This document shows, in pieces, positions 7,827 through 15,156 of a stretch of 64,000 nt of DNA. Source of the DNA: Flammeovirgaceae bacterium UBA2338 (GTDB lineage Bacteria; Bacteroidota; Bacteroidia; Cytophagales; Cyclobacteriaceae); NCBI GenBank assembly GCA_002344795.1, contig DDUM01000027.1, positions 62,001-126,000 of the forward strand, written 5' to 3'. The first letter of the stretch is position 1. Each line of letters opens with the position of its first letter. Under the pieces are notes generated by a model that saw only the letters and a list, made by a program, of their open reading frames with translations, was not told the origin of the DNA and ran no database searches. The position numbers were made by a program, and so were the translations under genes.

Positions 7827-9347
7827 ATGAAACTACCGACTCAATTATTTCTCTTTTTTGGAATTATATTTTGCGCACTGACTGGTGTAGCTCAAAAAAT
7901 AAAAAACCAAGATGAGCTAATTCAAAAACATGCGATTGAATCATTTAAAGATCTTTATGCATTGCTAAGCATTCCTAATGATGCGCATTATCCAAAAGAC
8001 ATCGAAAAAAACATTAAGTGGTGTAAAGATGCGTTCGCAAAAAGAGGGTTCACCACAACACGTTTAGAAACTCCTACCGTGCCGTTGCTTCTGGCTGAGC
8101 GCAAAGCAAAGAAAGCTTCAAAAACTGTACTTATTTATTTACAAATTGACGGTCAGCCTGTAGACAGCAGCAAATGGTTCCAGGAGAGTCCATGGACACC
8201 AACATTAAAAGAAAAGAATGCAAGTGGAGAGTGGAAGGCCATCAGCTACGAGCGGTTATACGAGAACTATAATCCAGATTGGAGAGTTTTCGCGCGCTCT
8301 GCCTCTGATGCAAAAGGACCCGCTGTGGCATTCCTGGGCTCATTGGATGCAATGATAGCAGCAAAAGCCGAACCTAATTACAACATCAAGGTAATAATGG
8401 ATTTTGAAGAGGAATTAGGGTCCCCAAGGCTTCCTGCTGCTGTTACCAGGTATAAAAAGGAACTGGCATCCGATATGTTCATTATTTTTGACGGGCCAAG
8501 GCACGTAAGCAATGAGCCTACATTGAGCTTTGGTGCACGAGGTATCAGTGACATCACCATAACCACTTATGGTCCACGCCAGCCGGTTCATAGCGGCAAC
8601 TACGGTAACTATACACCCAACCCAGCGATGCGACTTTCTCAGTTGCTCGCTTCCATGAAAGACAAAGAAGGAAGAGTAATTATCCCTGGGTATTACGATG
8701 GAACCACACTCACTGACAAAGAAAAAGAAACATTAAAACAGGTGCCCGATAACGAAGAGGAGATCAATAAATTTCTGGGAATTGCGGAAGCTGATAAAAT
8801 CGGAGAAAACTTTCAGGAATCGCTTCAATACCCAACCTTGAATATCAGAGGACTCGATGCCCTTTATGTAGGCGATAAAGCCAGAACTTTAATACCTGCA
8901 CAAGCCACCGCTGAAATTGACATCAGGTTAGTACCTACCAGCGATCCTGACAGGCTTATCGGTCTTGTGAAAAAACACATAGAAGATCAAGGTTATCATC
9001 TTACAGCAGGAGAGCCAACAGAAGAAGAGAGACAGAAATACCCCCGATTGGCTTCATTCACATCAAGCACTTCGTACCTGGCATTTCAAACCCCCTTTGA
9101 TTCGGAAGTTGGTTTATGGTTAAGCCGTGCGATGACCCGAGCATTCGGTAAGGAGCCTATCAAAATCAGAACTGCGGGCGGTTCAATTCCTATCTCCCCG
9201 TTTGTCATTACCTTGGGAATTCCTGCGGTAGCTGTCCCCACCGTAAATGCAGACAACAACCAACATGCACCCAATGAGAATATCCGCATTGGTAATTATG
9301 TTGAAGCCGTAAAAGCTTTCTATTATATTCTTACAGAAAAATTATAA
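7827..9347 (+). CDS. Exported M20-family peptidase with altered first metal ligand
   Basis: This is a 506-residue M20 (CPG2/DapE-like) metallopeptidase with a signal peptide (about 1-22, ending GVAQ). Most of the di-zinc site is recognisable: Asp108 in LQIDGQPVD, ASDAKGP with the bridging Asp, DFEEELGSP with the catalytic Glu and a ligand Glu, FDGPRHV, and the late NNQHAPNE His. The first metal ligand, normally the His of a GHxDxQP motif, is Gln106 here (YLQIDGQP). The segment between this motif and ASDAKGP is longer than usual. The gene follows the NTF2-like gene by nine bases. Either the enzyme tolerates Gln or uses one metal, or it has lost activity. An N-terminal or dipeptide-cleaving role is the family expectation. 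Confidence 0.8.
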   Translation: MKLPTQLFLFFGIIFCALTGVAQKIKNQDELIQKHAIESFKDLYALLSIPNDAHYPKDIEKNIKWCKDAFAKRGFTTTRLETPTVPLLLAERKAKKASKTVLIYLQIDGQPVDSSKWFQESPWTPTLKEKNASGEWKAISYERLYENYNPDWRVFARSASDAKGPAVAFLGSLDAMIAAKAEPNYNIKVIMDFEEELGSPRLPAAVTRYKKELASDMFIIFDGPRHVSNEPTLSFGARGISDITITTYGPRQPVHSGNYGNYTPNPAMRLSQLLASMKDKEGRVIIPGYYDGTTLTDKEKETLKQVPDNEEEINKFLGIAEADKIGENFQESLQYPTLNIRGLDALYVGDKARTLIPAQATAEIDIRLVPTSDPDRLIGLVKKHIEDQGYHLTAGEPTEEERQKYPRLASFTSSTSYLAFQTPFDSEVGLWLSRAMTRAFGKEPIKIRTAGGSIPISPFVITLGIPAVAVPTVNADNNQHAPNENIRIGNYVEAVKAFYYILTEKL

Positions 9348-9353
9348 GTTGAC

Positions 9354-10445
9354 TTAGTCAACCCACTCCGCAATAAACAAATTAGTATCTCGTGTTCCTC
9401 CATTATTTCTATTGGAGCTGAACACGAGGTATTTTCCATCGGGCGAAAACATTGGGAATGCATCGAAAGTATCATCATGTGTGATGCGTTCCAATCCCGT
9501 TCCATCTACATTTATCATGTAAAGGTTAAATGGAAATCCTCTTTTTGTTTCATGATTTGAAGCAAAAATTACTTTCTCGCCAGATGGGTAGAAGAACGGA
9601 GCCCAGTTGGCTTGCCCCAGGTCGGTCAGTTGACGCAAATCACTTCCATCTACGTTACAAATGTACAGTTCCATATTGGTAGGCATCACCAATCCTTCTG
9701 CAAGCAGATCCTTATAAATCTTTATATCCTCAGGTGTCTTTGGACGTGAAGATCTAAAAATCAATTTTGTGCCATCCGGTGAAAAAAATGCCCCTCCATC
9801 ATATCCCAATTCATTGGTAATCTGCTTTACACCTGTACCATCAATATTCATGGTATACAATTCGAGGTCGCCTGTGCGCAAGGAGGTAAAGACGATCTTA
9901 TCTCCCTTTGGTGATACGGTAGCTTCAGCATCATAACCGGGCTCATCAGTAAGTTGCTTCACGATATTACCATTTAAGTCGGCAACAAAAATGTCAAAGT
10001 CAGGGTAAATAGGCCATACATATTTACCGTCTTCCCTGCGTGCGGGCACAGGAGGGCAAGCCTCATTGCCAAGATGGGTAGAAGCATATACAATAGTTGT
10101 ATCACCGGGCATAAAAAACGCACAAGTAGTTCTTCCTAACCCAGTACTCACCATTTTTGGCACTGAATTGTTGAGATCATCGGTAAATGGATTTGTATAA
10201 AAAATCTGATCGCATTCAGTTCCAAATTTTTCACTGGTAGCCTGGAACGTAAGCATCGAGTTATCAAAACTCCAATAGGCTTCAGCATTGTCGCCACCAA
10301 AGGTTATTTGTTTGATGTTTTTCAGGTGCTTTTCATCATCGTATAGAAGTGTATCAGTAGCTGCTGTTTGTTCAGCATTTTGATTTTCAGACTTCTGACC
10401 ACAAGCAGCCAAAATGACAATAAGAAATAGATAATAAAACTTCAT
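9354..10445 (-). CDS. TolB/PD40-type beta-propeller lipoprotein
   Basis: The 363-residue protein has a lipobox (LIVILAACGQ, Cys15) and a series of PD40/TolB-like blades. The repeated signature is seen as DAEATVSPKGDKIVFTS, DGGAFFSPDGTKLIFRSS, NWAPFFYPSGEKVIFAS and DAFPMFSPDGKYLVFSS. Each blade also has an LYTMNIDGTGVKQIT-type strand. Such propellers bind proteins or peptides; none of the catalytic modules often attached to them is present. It is convergent with the M20 gene (six bases apart) and divergent from the M28 peptidase, with a good promoter between. It could be a scaffold or an adaptor for the neighbouring exported peptidases, but this is inference. Confidence 0.8.
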   Translation of the reverse strand: MKFYYLFLIVILAACGQKSENQNAEQTAATDTLLYDDEKHLKNIKQITFGGDNAEAYWSFDNSMLTFQATSEKFGTECDQIFYTNPFTDDLNNSVPKMVSTGLGRTTCAFFMPGDTTIVYASTHLGNEACPPVPARREDGKYVWPIYPDFDIFVADLNGNIVKQLTDEPGYDAEATVSPKGDKIVFTSLRTGDLELYTMNIDGTGVKQITNELGYDGGAFFSPDGTKLIFRSSRPKTPEDIKIYKDLLAEGLVMPTNMELYICNVDGSDLRQLTDLGQANWAPFFYPSGEKVIFASNHETKRGFPFNLYMINVDGTGLERITHDDTFDAFPMFSPDGKYLVFSSNRNNGGTRDTNLFIAEWVD

Positions 10446-10489
10446 GAGGTATGTACTAAGTGTTAAATTCGTGCTTTAATTTCTGGTCG

Positions 10490-10520
10490 CAAATTTAACT
10501 GTAAGCACTGCAATACTCAA
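10490..10520 (-). promoter_or_regulatory. Promoter of the PD40 lipoprotein gene
   Basis: On the minus strand TTG (10520-10518) and TAAATTTG (10497-10490) are 20 bases apart, a full match to the Bacteroidota consensus. The leader to the ATG at 10445 is about 40 bases. The -33 element lies only eight bases from the divergent M28 start. Confidence 0.6.
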
Positions 10521-10527
10521 CTTTATC

Positions 10528-11772
10528 ATGATAAGACACACACTTTTATTTATAGTTTCAGTCTCAATTCTGGTTTCCTGCAACAAAGGAAAAAAGAGCG
10601 TAGCCGAATTGGGTATTTCTTTGAAAAATGACGTTACTTTTTTAGCAAGTGACGAATTGGAAGGAAGGGAGATTGGCACTGAAGGGGAAAAAAAAGCAGC
10701 CGCCTATATTGTCGATCGATTTAAAGAAATTGGTTTAACCCCGGCTGGAACCAATAATTACTTACAGGAATTTGAAGTTACCCCAGCTCAAAACCCCCAC
10801 GAGCAAGCTAAAATAGGTGCAGGTAACGATTCCTTAAGCATCATGGGTACTAATATCGTAGCCATGATAGATAACCCTGGTGAAGAAATTATCATTATAG
10901 GAGCGCATTATGACCATCTCGGCTATGGTGGAGTAAGTTCGTTGTACCGCGGAGATTCATTGGTACATAATGGGGCTGATGACAATGCGAGTGGTGTAGC
11001 GGTAATGATTCAACTGGCTGAGCTATTGAAAAATCAGCAGTTACAAAAAGATATACTCTTCATTGGGTTTTCTGGAGAAGAAGAAGGCCTGTGGGGATCG
11101 AACTATTTTAGTAAAAACCCTACCATAGACCTGAGTAAGGTAAGCGCAATGATCAATATGGATATGGTTGGAAAGTTAGACGAACAAAAAGTACTGGCCA
11201 TTCATGGCACTGGAACGTCTCCATCATGGGAGGCCATGTTGAATAAAGTAAATTCAGATTCAATTCCTCTGCTTTTCAGGCCATCAGGAGTCGGGCCTTC
11301 TGATCATACCTCATTCTATCTTCAGGATATCCCTGTATTGCACTTTTTCACAGGTCAACATGAAGACTATCACAAGCCCACTGATGATTCAGAAAAATTG
11401 AATTATGAGGGAATGGCCAAAATAGCACTGATGATTGAAAGGATTGTTGGTGAATTGAATACAGCTGACAAACTCACTTTTACCAAAACCAAAGATGAGT
11501 CCAGTGACACGCCCCGGTTTACTGTTACACTTGGTGTCGTTCCTGATTACCTATATGGTGGTAAAGGCATGCGTATTGATGGTATTACAGACGACAAGCC
11601 AGCCGCTGTAGCCGGACTGCAAAAAGGTGATGTGGTTACCCAACTGGGAGATTTTGTGGTAGATGGAATGAACGGCTACATGGAAGCCTTGTCCAAATTT
11701 GAAAAAGGTGCTGAGACTACTGTAAAAGTGAAGCGAGGTGATGAAGAGCTTACCTTTCCGATTAAATTTTAA
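10528..11772 (+). CDS. M28 aminopeptidase-like lipoprotein with C-terminal PDZ domain
   Basis: The 414-residue exported peptidase has a lipobox (VSVSILVSC, Cys18) and the M28 di-zinc site: GAHYDHLG (His127), HNGADDNASG with the bridging Asp, GFSGEEEGLWGS with the catalytic and ligand Glu residues, MINMDMVGK and PSDHTSFY. A PDZ domain follows (about 315-414: GMRIDGITDDKPAAVAGLQKG). This M28-PDZ layout is common in Bacteroidota and is thought to remove N-terminal amino acids from peptides in the periplasm or at the outer membrane. It starts divergently from the PD40 lipoprotein gene with 82 bases between. No odd residues are seen. Confidence 0.88.
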   Translation: MIRHTLLFIVSVSILVSCNKGKKSVAELGISLKNDVTFLASDELEGREIGTEGEKKAAAYIVDRFKEIGLTPAGTNNYLQEFEVTPAQNPHEQAKIGAGNDSLSIMGTNIVAMIDNPGEEIIIIGAHYDHLGYGGVSSLYRGDSLVHNGADDNASGVAVMIQLAELLKNQQLQKDILFIGFSGEEEGLWGSNYFSKNPTIDLSKVSAMINMDMVGKLDEQKVLAIHGTGTSPSWEAMLNKVNSDSIPLLFRPSGVGPSDHTSFYLQDIPVLHFFTGQHEDYHKPTDDSEKLNYEGMAKIALMIERIVGELNTADKLTFTKTKDESSDTPRFTVTLGVVPDYLYGGKGMRIDGITDDKPAAVAGLQKGDVVTQLGDFVVDGMNGYMEALSKFEKGAETTVKVKRGDEELTFPIKF

Positions 11773-11826
11773 TGTAAGCTCGTTTAACATTTTCTTATCC
11801 CAAAGAAGGTATTAATTTGCTGCCTG

Positions 11827-12933
11827 ATGGATAATTTTGTTGTATCGGCCAGAAAGTATCGTCCGCTCGGTTTTGATGAGGTTGTAGGCCAGGAGCATAT
11901 TACCACTACGCTCAAAAACGCTATTGATAACAATAAGCTTGCTCAGGCTCTTCTCTTCTGTGGCCCAAGAGGAATCGGAAAAACTACGTGTGCGCGCATT
12001 GTAGCCCGAATGATCAATGGCTTTGAAGAGAAAGCAGAGGTTAATTCACTCAATATTTTTGAATTAGATGCTGCTTCTAACAATTCTGTAGACGATATCC
12101 GGAATCTGATTGACCAGGTGCGGTACCCACCTCAATTCGGAAAATATAAAGTCTATATCATTGATGAGGTTCACATGCTTTCCACTTCAGCATTCAATGC
12201 TTTTTTGAAAACATTGGAAGAACCACCACCTTATGCCATTTTTATTCTTGCTACCACAGAGAAGCATAAAGTCATCCCTACTATACTTTCCCGTTGTCAA
12301 ATCTTTGATTTTAATAGAATTCAGGTTTCGGACATCAGCAGACAATTAAAAAAGATTGCCGATCGGGAGAAAATTGCTGTAGAAGACGAAGCACTTCATC
12401 TTATTGCGCAAAAGGCGGATGGTGCCCTTCGCGATGCCCTCTCTATTTTTGACTTGATGGTCACCTTTTCATCCGGTAAGGAAGTGACCTTTAAGGACGT
12501 ACTGAGCAACTTACATATTCTTGACTACGACTATTACTTCCAGGTAGTGGATAGCTTGCTGGCAGAGAATATGAGTCAGCCATTGTTATTGCTTGATGAA
12601 ATATTGCGTAAAGGATTCGATGGTCACAATTTTATCGGAGGTTTCAGCGAACACATTAGAAACCTTTTGGTTGCTCAGGATGCACGAACCATTGACCTGA
12701 TGGAAGTCCCGGAAGCGACCAAGAAAAAATACTTGCAGCAAGCCGGATCTGCACCTCCTTCCCTTCTTCTATCTTGGCTGAGCATTGCCAATCAGTGTGA
12801 TCTCAGTTACAAGGCCAGCAAAAATCAGCGCCTTTTGGTTGAGTTAGCGTTAATGAAAATGGCACACGTAAATGCCATAGTGAAGCCCAATGGAGCGCCC
12901 TCAGAAGAGGCAGTAAAAAAAAAAGTGAAGTAA
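11827..12933 (+). CDS. dnaX: DNA polymerase III gamma subunit (unshifted dnaX product)
   Basis: This is the 368-residue product ending at TAA 12931-12933, immediately after the A10 run. It contains the complete clamp-loader motor: GPRGIGKTT Walker A (46-54), VYIIDEVHML Walker B, LEEPP, LATTEKHK sensor 1, SRCQIFDF with the SRC arginine finger, and the domain III collar helices. The Cys-rich zinc module normally lying between Walker A and Walker B (four Cys in E. coli DnaX) is absent; residues 64-78 bridge the gap with no Cys. The start ATG at 11827 follows a TTAATTTGC box by only six bases, so the mRNA leader is probably very short. Confidence 0.8.
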   Translation: MDNFVVSARKYRPLGFDEVVGQEHITTTLKNAIDNNKLAQALLFCGPRGIGKTTCARIVARMINGFEEKAEVNSLNIFELDAASNNSVDDIRNLIDQVRYPPQFGKYKVYIIDEVHMLSTSAFNAFLKTLEEPPPYAIFILATTEKHKVIPTILSRCQIFDFNRIQVSDISRQLKKIADREKIAVEDEALHLIAQKADGALRDALSIFDLMVTFSSGKEVTFKDVLSNLHILDYDYYFQVVDSLLAENMSQPLLLLDEILRKGFDGHNFIGGFSEHIRNLLVAQDARTIDLMEVPEATKKKYLQQAGSAPPSLLLSWLSIANQCDLSYKASKNQRLLVELALMKMAHVNAIVKPNGAPSEEAVKKKVK

Positions 12934-13517
12934 GCCCGGAGCCAACCGCTAAGGAAACAGACGTTGCTCCCTCGCCTCGTCCTGTTCAAGAAGTAATTCA
13001 GCCAGCTGCTAATCCACAGCCTACGCCTTCAAAAACAAAATCCAGCGGTAGGCAAAAATTAACACCTAGTCTTACTGATCTTTCCAATGGAAAAACTAAA
13101 TCATCCGAGGCACCACCCAAGGAAGAAAACAAACCCAACAATACAACCGCGGTAAATGATGAACCTGTAACTCTGGAAGCGTTAAAGATCGCGTGGAACG
13201 AATTTACCGAACAAAGAAAAACACAGGTTGGTGAGTACCATCTGCTGAAACAAGAATTTGACTTCCAAAACAATCTGATTACTATTCATTTGACAAACCC
13301 TGTGGAAGAGCCACTCTTGCAAACCATTCGCAATCCGCTCATCGAGTTTCTAAGGGAACGTCTTAAAAACAGAAGCATCAACGTGACCAGTCAGATTCGC
13401 GAAATACAAGCACAAAAAATAGCTTATACCAACAAAGAAAAATTTGATAAGCTGGCTGAGCAAAATCCCCTTCTTAAGGAATTAAAGCAGAGGTTGGATC
13501 TTGATACTGACTTTTAA
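11827..13517 (+). CDS. dnaX: DNA polymerase III tau subunit, read through an A10 frameshift
   Basis: Tau is the clamp-loader ATPase with an extra C-terminal part that holds the polymerase. The first frame gives the three-domain AAA+ core. A run of ten A (12915-12924) lies just before its stop, and the -1 frame is open from there to a TAA at 13517. This would make about 563 residues: 366 from the first frame, a Ser/Pro/Lys/Thr-rich linker, then a C-terminal domain (EALKIAWNEFTEQRKTQ to RLDLDTDF) typical of Bacteroidota DnaX. A purine-rich AGAGG sits before the run, and a bulged stem (12938-12946 with 12963-12970) begins 13 bases after it. Programmed slippage is likely; a homopolymer sequencing error is the alternative. 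A hairpin terminator follows at 13522. Confidence 0.85.
12906..12970 (+). promoter_or_regulatory. Candidate programmed frameshift site in dnaX
   Basis: The slippery run is ten A (12915-12924), read as GTA AAA AAA AAA GTG in the first frame. AGAGG (12906-12910) could act as an internal Shine-Dalgarno stimulator. GGAGC-c-AAC (12938-12946) pairs with GTTGCTCC (12963-12970) as a possible downstream stem. The parts resemble the E. coli dnaX signal, but the spacer (13 bases) is longer. Transcriptional slippage, as in Thermus dnaX, would need only the A-run. Confidence 0.6.
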
Positions 13518-13521
13518 ATAT

Positions 13522-13555
13522 GGATCAGCCATTCAATTAGCTGATCCTTTTTCTT
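13522..13555 (+). terminator. Rho-independent terminator after dnaX
   Basis: GGATCAGC (13522-13529) pairs perfectly with GCTGATCC (13540-13547) around a ten-base loop and is followed by TTTTTCTT. It starts four bases after the tau stop codon, which supports 13517 as the true end of the gene. Confidence 0.85.
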
Positions 13556-13650
13556 GTAATTACGCCTGCAACAATATCTTCAGTAGTTCAGCCTCTAGTT
13601 CTCTGGAAGATTCTAATTCTGGGCACTTGGTTTTCTTAAACCGATGAACA

Positions 13651-13690
13651 GAAAAAAATAGGTCTGGACGCATTAAGAATCCAGACCTAT
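13651..13690 (-). terminator. Rho-independent terminator of the heme-uptake operon
   Basis: TAGGTCTGGA (13659-13668) pairs with TCCAGACCTA (13680-13689). On the minus strand the hairpin is followed by a seven-base T-run (13658-13652). It lies 24 bases after the HmuY-like stop codon. Confidence 0.85.
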
Positions 13691-13713
13691 AAATGAAAAA
13701 CCGGAGTAAACTC

Positions 13714-15135
13714 TTAGCTCGCGCTTTTAATCAATTCAAAATCGAAGGCAGGTCGACCCCTTTCTCCAGATTGAATAAGAGCAGTGAACTTTAATTTATA
13801 TATATTACCGTCTGCATCCTTGATAAGGTAGTACCGATCTGTTTTAAGGGAAGGGCCGGAACCAGGACCACCACCTGATCTCCAACCAGAACCAATGTTG
13901 ATTTGTGAAGTACCAAAAGTAATCCCTGCAAGATCTGCCTCAACAAAATTCTCATACGCAATATTTGCAGATAGTACCTGAGCGGTTCCTACACCATTCA
14001 TGTTTTGTAAAATAACATCTTGAAAATAATAGGGTACCGGACCTGATCCAAAGTTGGTTGAGTTGGTAAAGGCCGTCCACGCTATATCCCATTTTTCTTT
14101 GGCTGGCTCAACCTCTACGGCACCCGTAGTCAAGCTTACATATTGAAACGAATATTTTGAATCTTTGGTAATCTGAATTTCTGAAAAAGTAGTAGCAGAA
14201 ATGTCAGCATGCTGTAAGGTATAACCTGTTCCGTTTCTAACAATTCTAATTTTTTTCCATCCCAATTGTGCGGGAGGTGAACCAAGGCCGTTACCTCTAT
14301 TTACAATATAAACTTTGTTTTCATTAGCCGTTGCCGATATCGATGCGATTGCAGTCTTGGATAAATCTCCAGCAGGGTCATCAATCCAGGTAACAGCTTC
14401 AGGAACCCAAGCCGGTGGTGTATCAGCATTGATTGCCGCAAACACTGCATCAAGAGAAAGTTTCGCTCCAAAGCCTACTGTATCTGCTGCCTTAACTGAA
14501 TTGAGATCAGTTTTATCAACCGCCATGGCCATCATGCCATTGGATGAATTGAGTATTACCCTGAAATCATCACCCGAGCTAAAACCTAAATCCCAGGCTG
14601 TTCGCGCAACAGCTGTTTGACGTTTGGCACTCAAGTCAATAAACACTTTGTTGGGATAGTTAGCACCTCCTCCATTGATATCAATTGATCCTGCTAATGC
14701 CAAAATCTCTCCAAATGTCAATGACAAAGTAGACTTCGATCCAACCACTAACGATTGGACAGAAGAAGCCATGCTAAATTCTATAGATTCATCTCCATCC
14801 AGTAAAACTCCTGCTGATTTAATCACTTTAAAAGATACTGAAGTAACATCCTTTGGAACATCAATTGACAATACTCCTGCTGTACTGGCCGGCTCCGTAG
14901 TAAAATCTGTCCCATAAACTACTCCAGTAGTTTCAAACGACAGTGAAAGAGTTCCAGCCTCTGATGTTGTTCTAGAAAAATTAATACTTATGAGAAGTTC
15001 AGTTTCGTCAGCACCAAATCCTAATTGATCTGATTCAAACTCTATCGTATTATCAGGCAGTTGTAGTTCATCTTCACAAGCTGAGAAGCCAATAGTGAAC
15101 AAGGCAATGAATATATATTTAAATGGATTAGACAT
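13714..15135 (-). CDS. HmuY-like heme-binding lipoprotein with extra N-terminal Calx-beta-like domain
   Basis: The protein has a lipobox (TIGFSAC, Cys20). Residues about 30-140 look like a Calx-beta domain (VVYGTDFTTEPAS, DGDESIEFSMAS). The rest (about 150-473) matches the HmuY fold, which binds heme at the cell surface and passes it to a TonB receptor: NKVFIDLSAKRQTAV, TAWDLGFSSGDDFRVILN, EKWDIAWTAFTN and a late DRYYLIKDADGNIYKLKFTA. At 473 residues it is about twice the length of P. gingivalis HmuY, because of the extra domain and longer loops. It lies 21 bases downstream of the TonB receptor on the same strand, the usual HmuR-HmuY pairing, and ends at a strong terminator. Heme ligands cannot be assigned from sequence alone. 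Confidence 0.8.
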   Translation of the reverse strand: MSNPFKYIFIALFTIGFSACEDELQLPDNTIEFESDQLGFGADETELLISINFSRTTSEAGTLSLSFETTGVVYGTDFTTEPASTAGVLSIDVPKDVTSVSFKVIKSAGVLLDGDESIEFSMASSVQSLVVGSKSTLSLTFGEILALAGSIDINGGGANYPNKVFIDLSAKRQTAVARTAWDLGFSSGDDFRVILNSSNGMMAMAVDKTDLNSVKAADTVGFGAKLSLDAVFAAINADTPPAWVPEAVTWIDDPAGDLSKTAIASISATANENKVYIVNRGNGLGSPPAQLGWKKIRIVRNGTGYTLQHADISATTFSEIQITKDSKYSFQYVSLTTGAVEVEPAKEKWDIAWTAFTNSTNFGSGPVPYYFQDVILQNMNGVGTAQVLSANIAYENFVEADLAGITFGTSQINIGSGWRSGGGPGSGPSLKTDRYYLIKDADGNIYKLKFTALIQSGERGRPAFDFELIKSAS

Positions 15136-15156
15136 GATTAAGATAAATTATATAGG

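Noticed and set aside
13290..13517. Separate 75-codon gene after dnaX
   Set aside because: The frame continues upstream without a stop to the A10 run and encodes the normal C-terminal tau domain, so it is part of dnaX.
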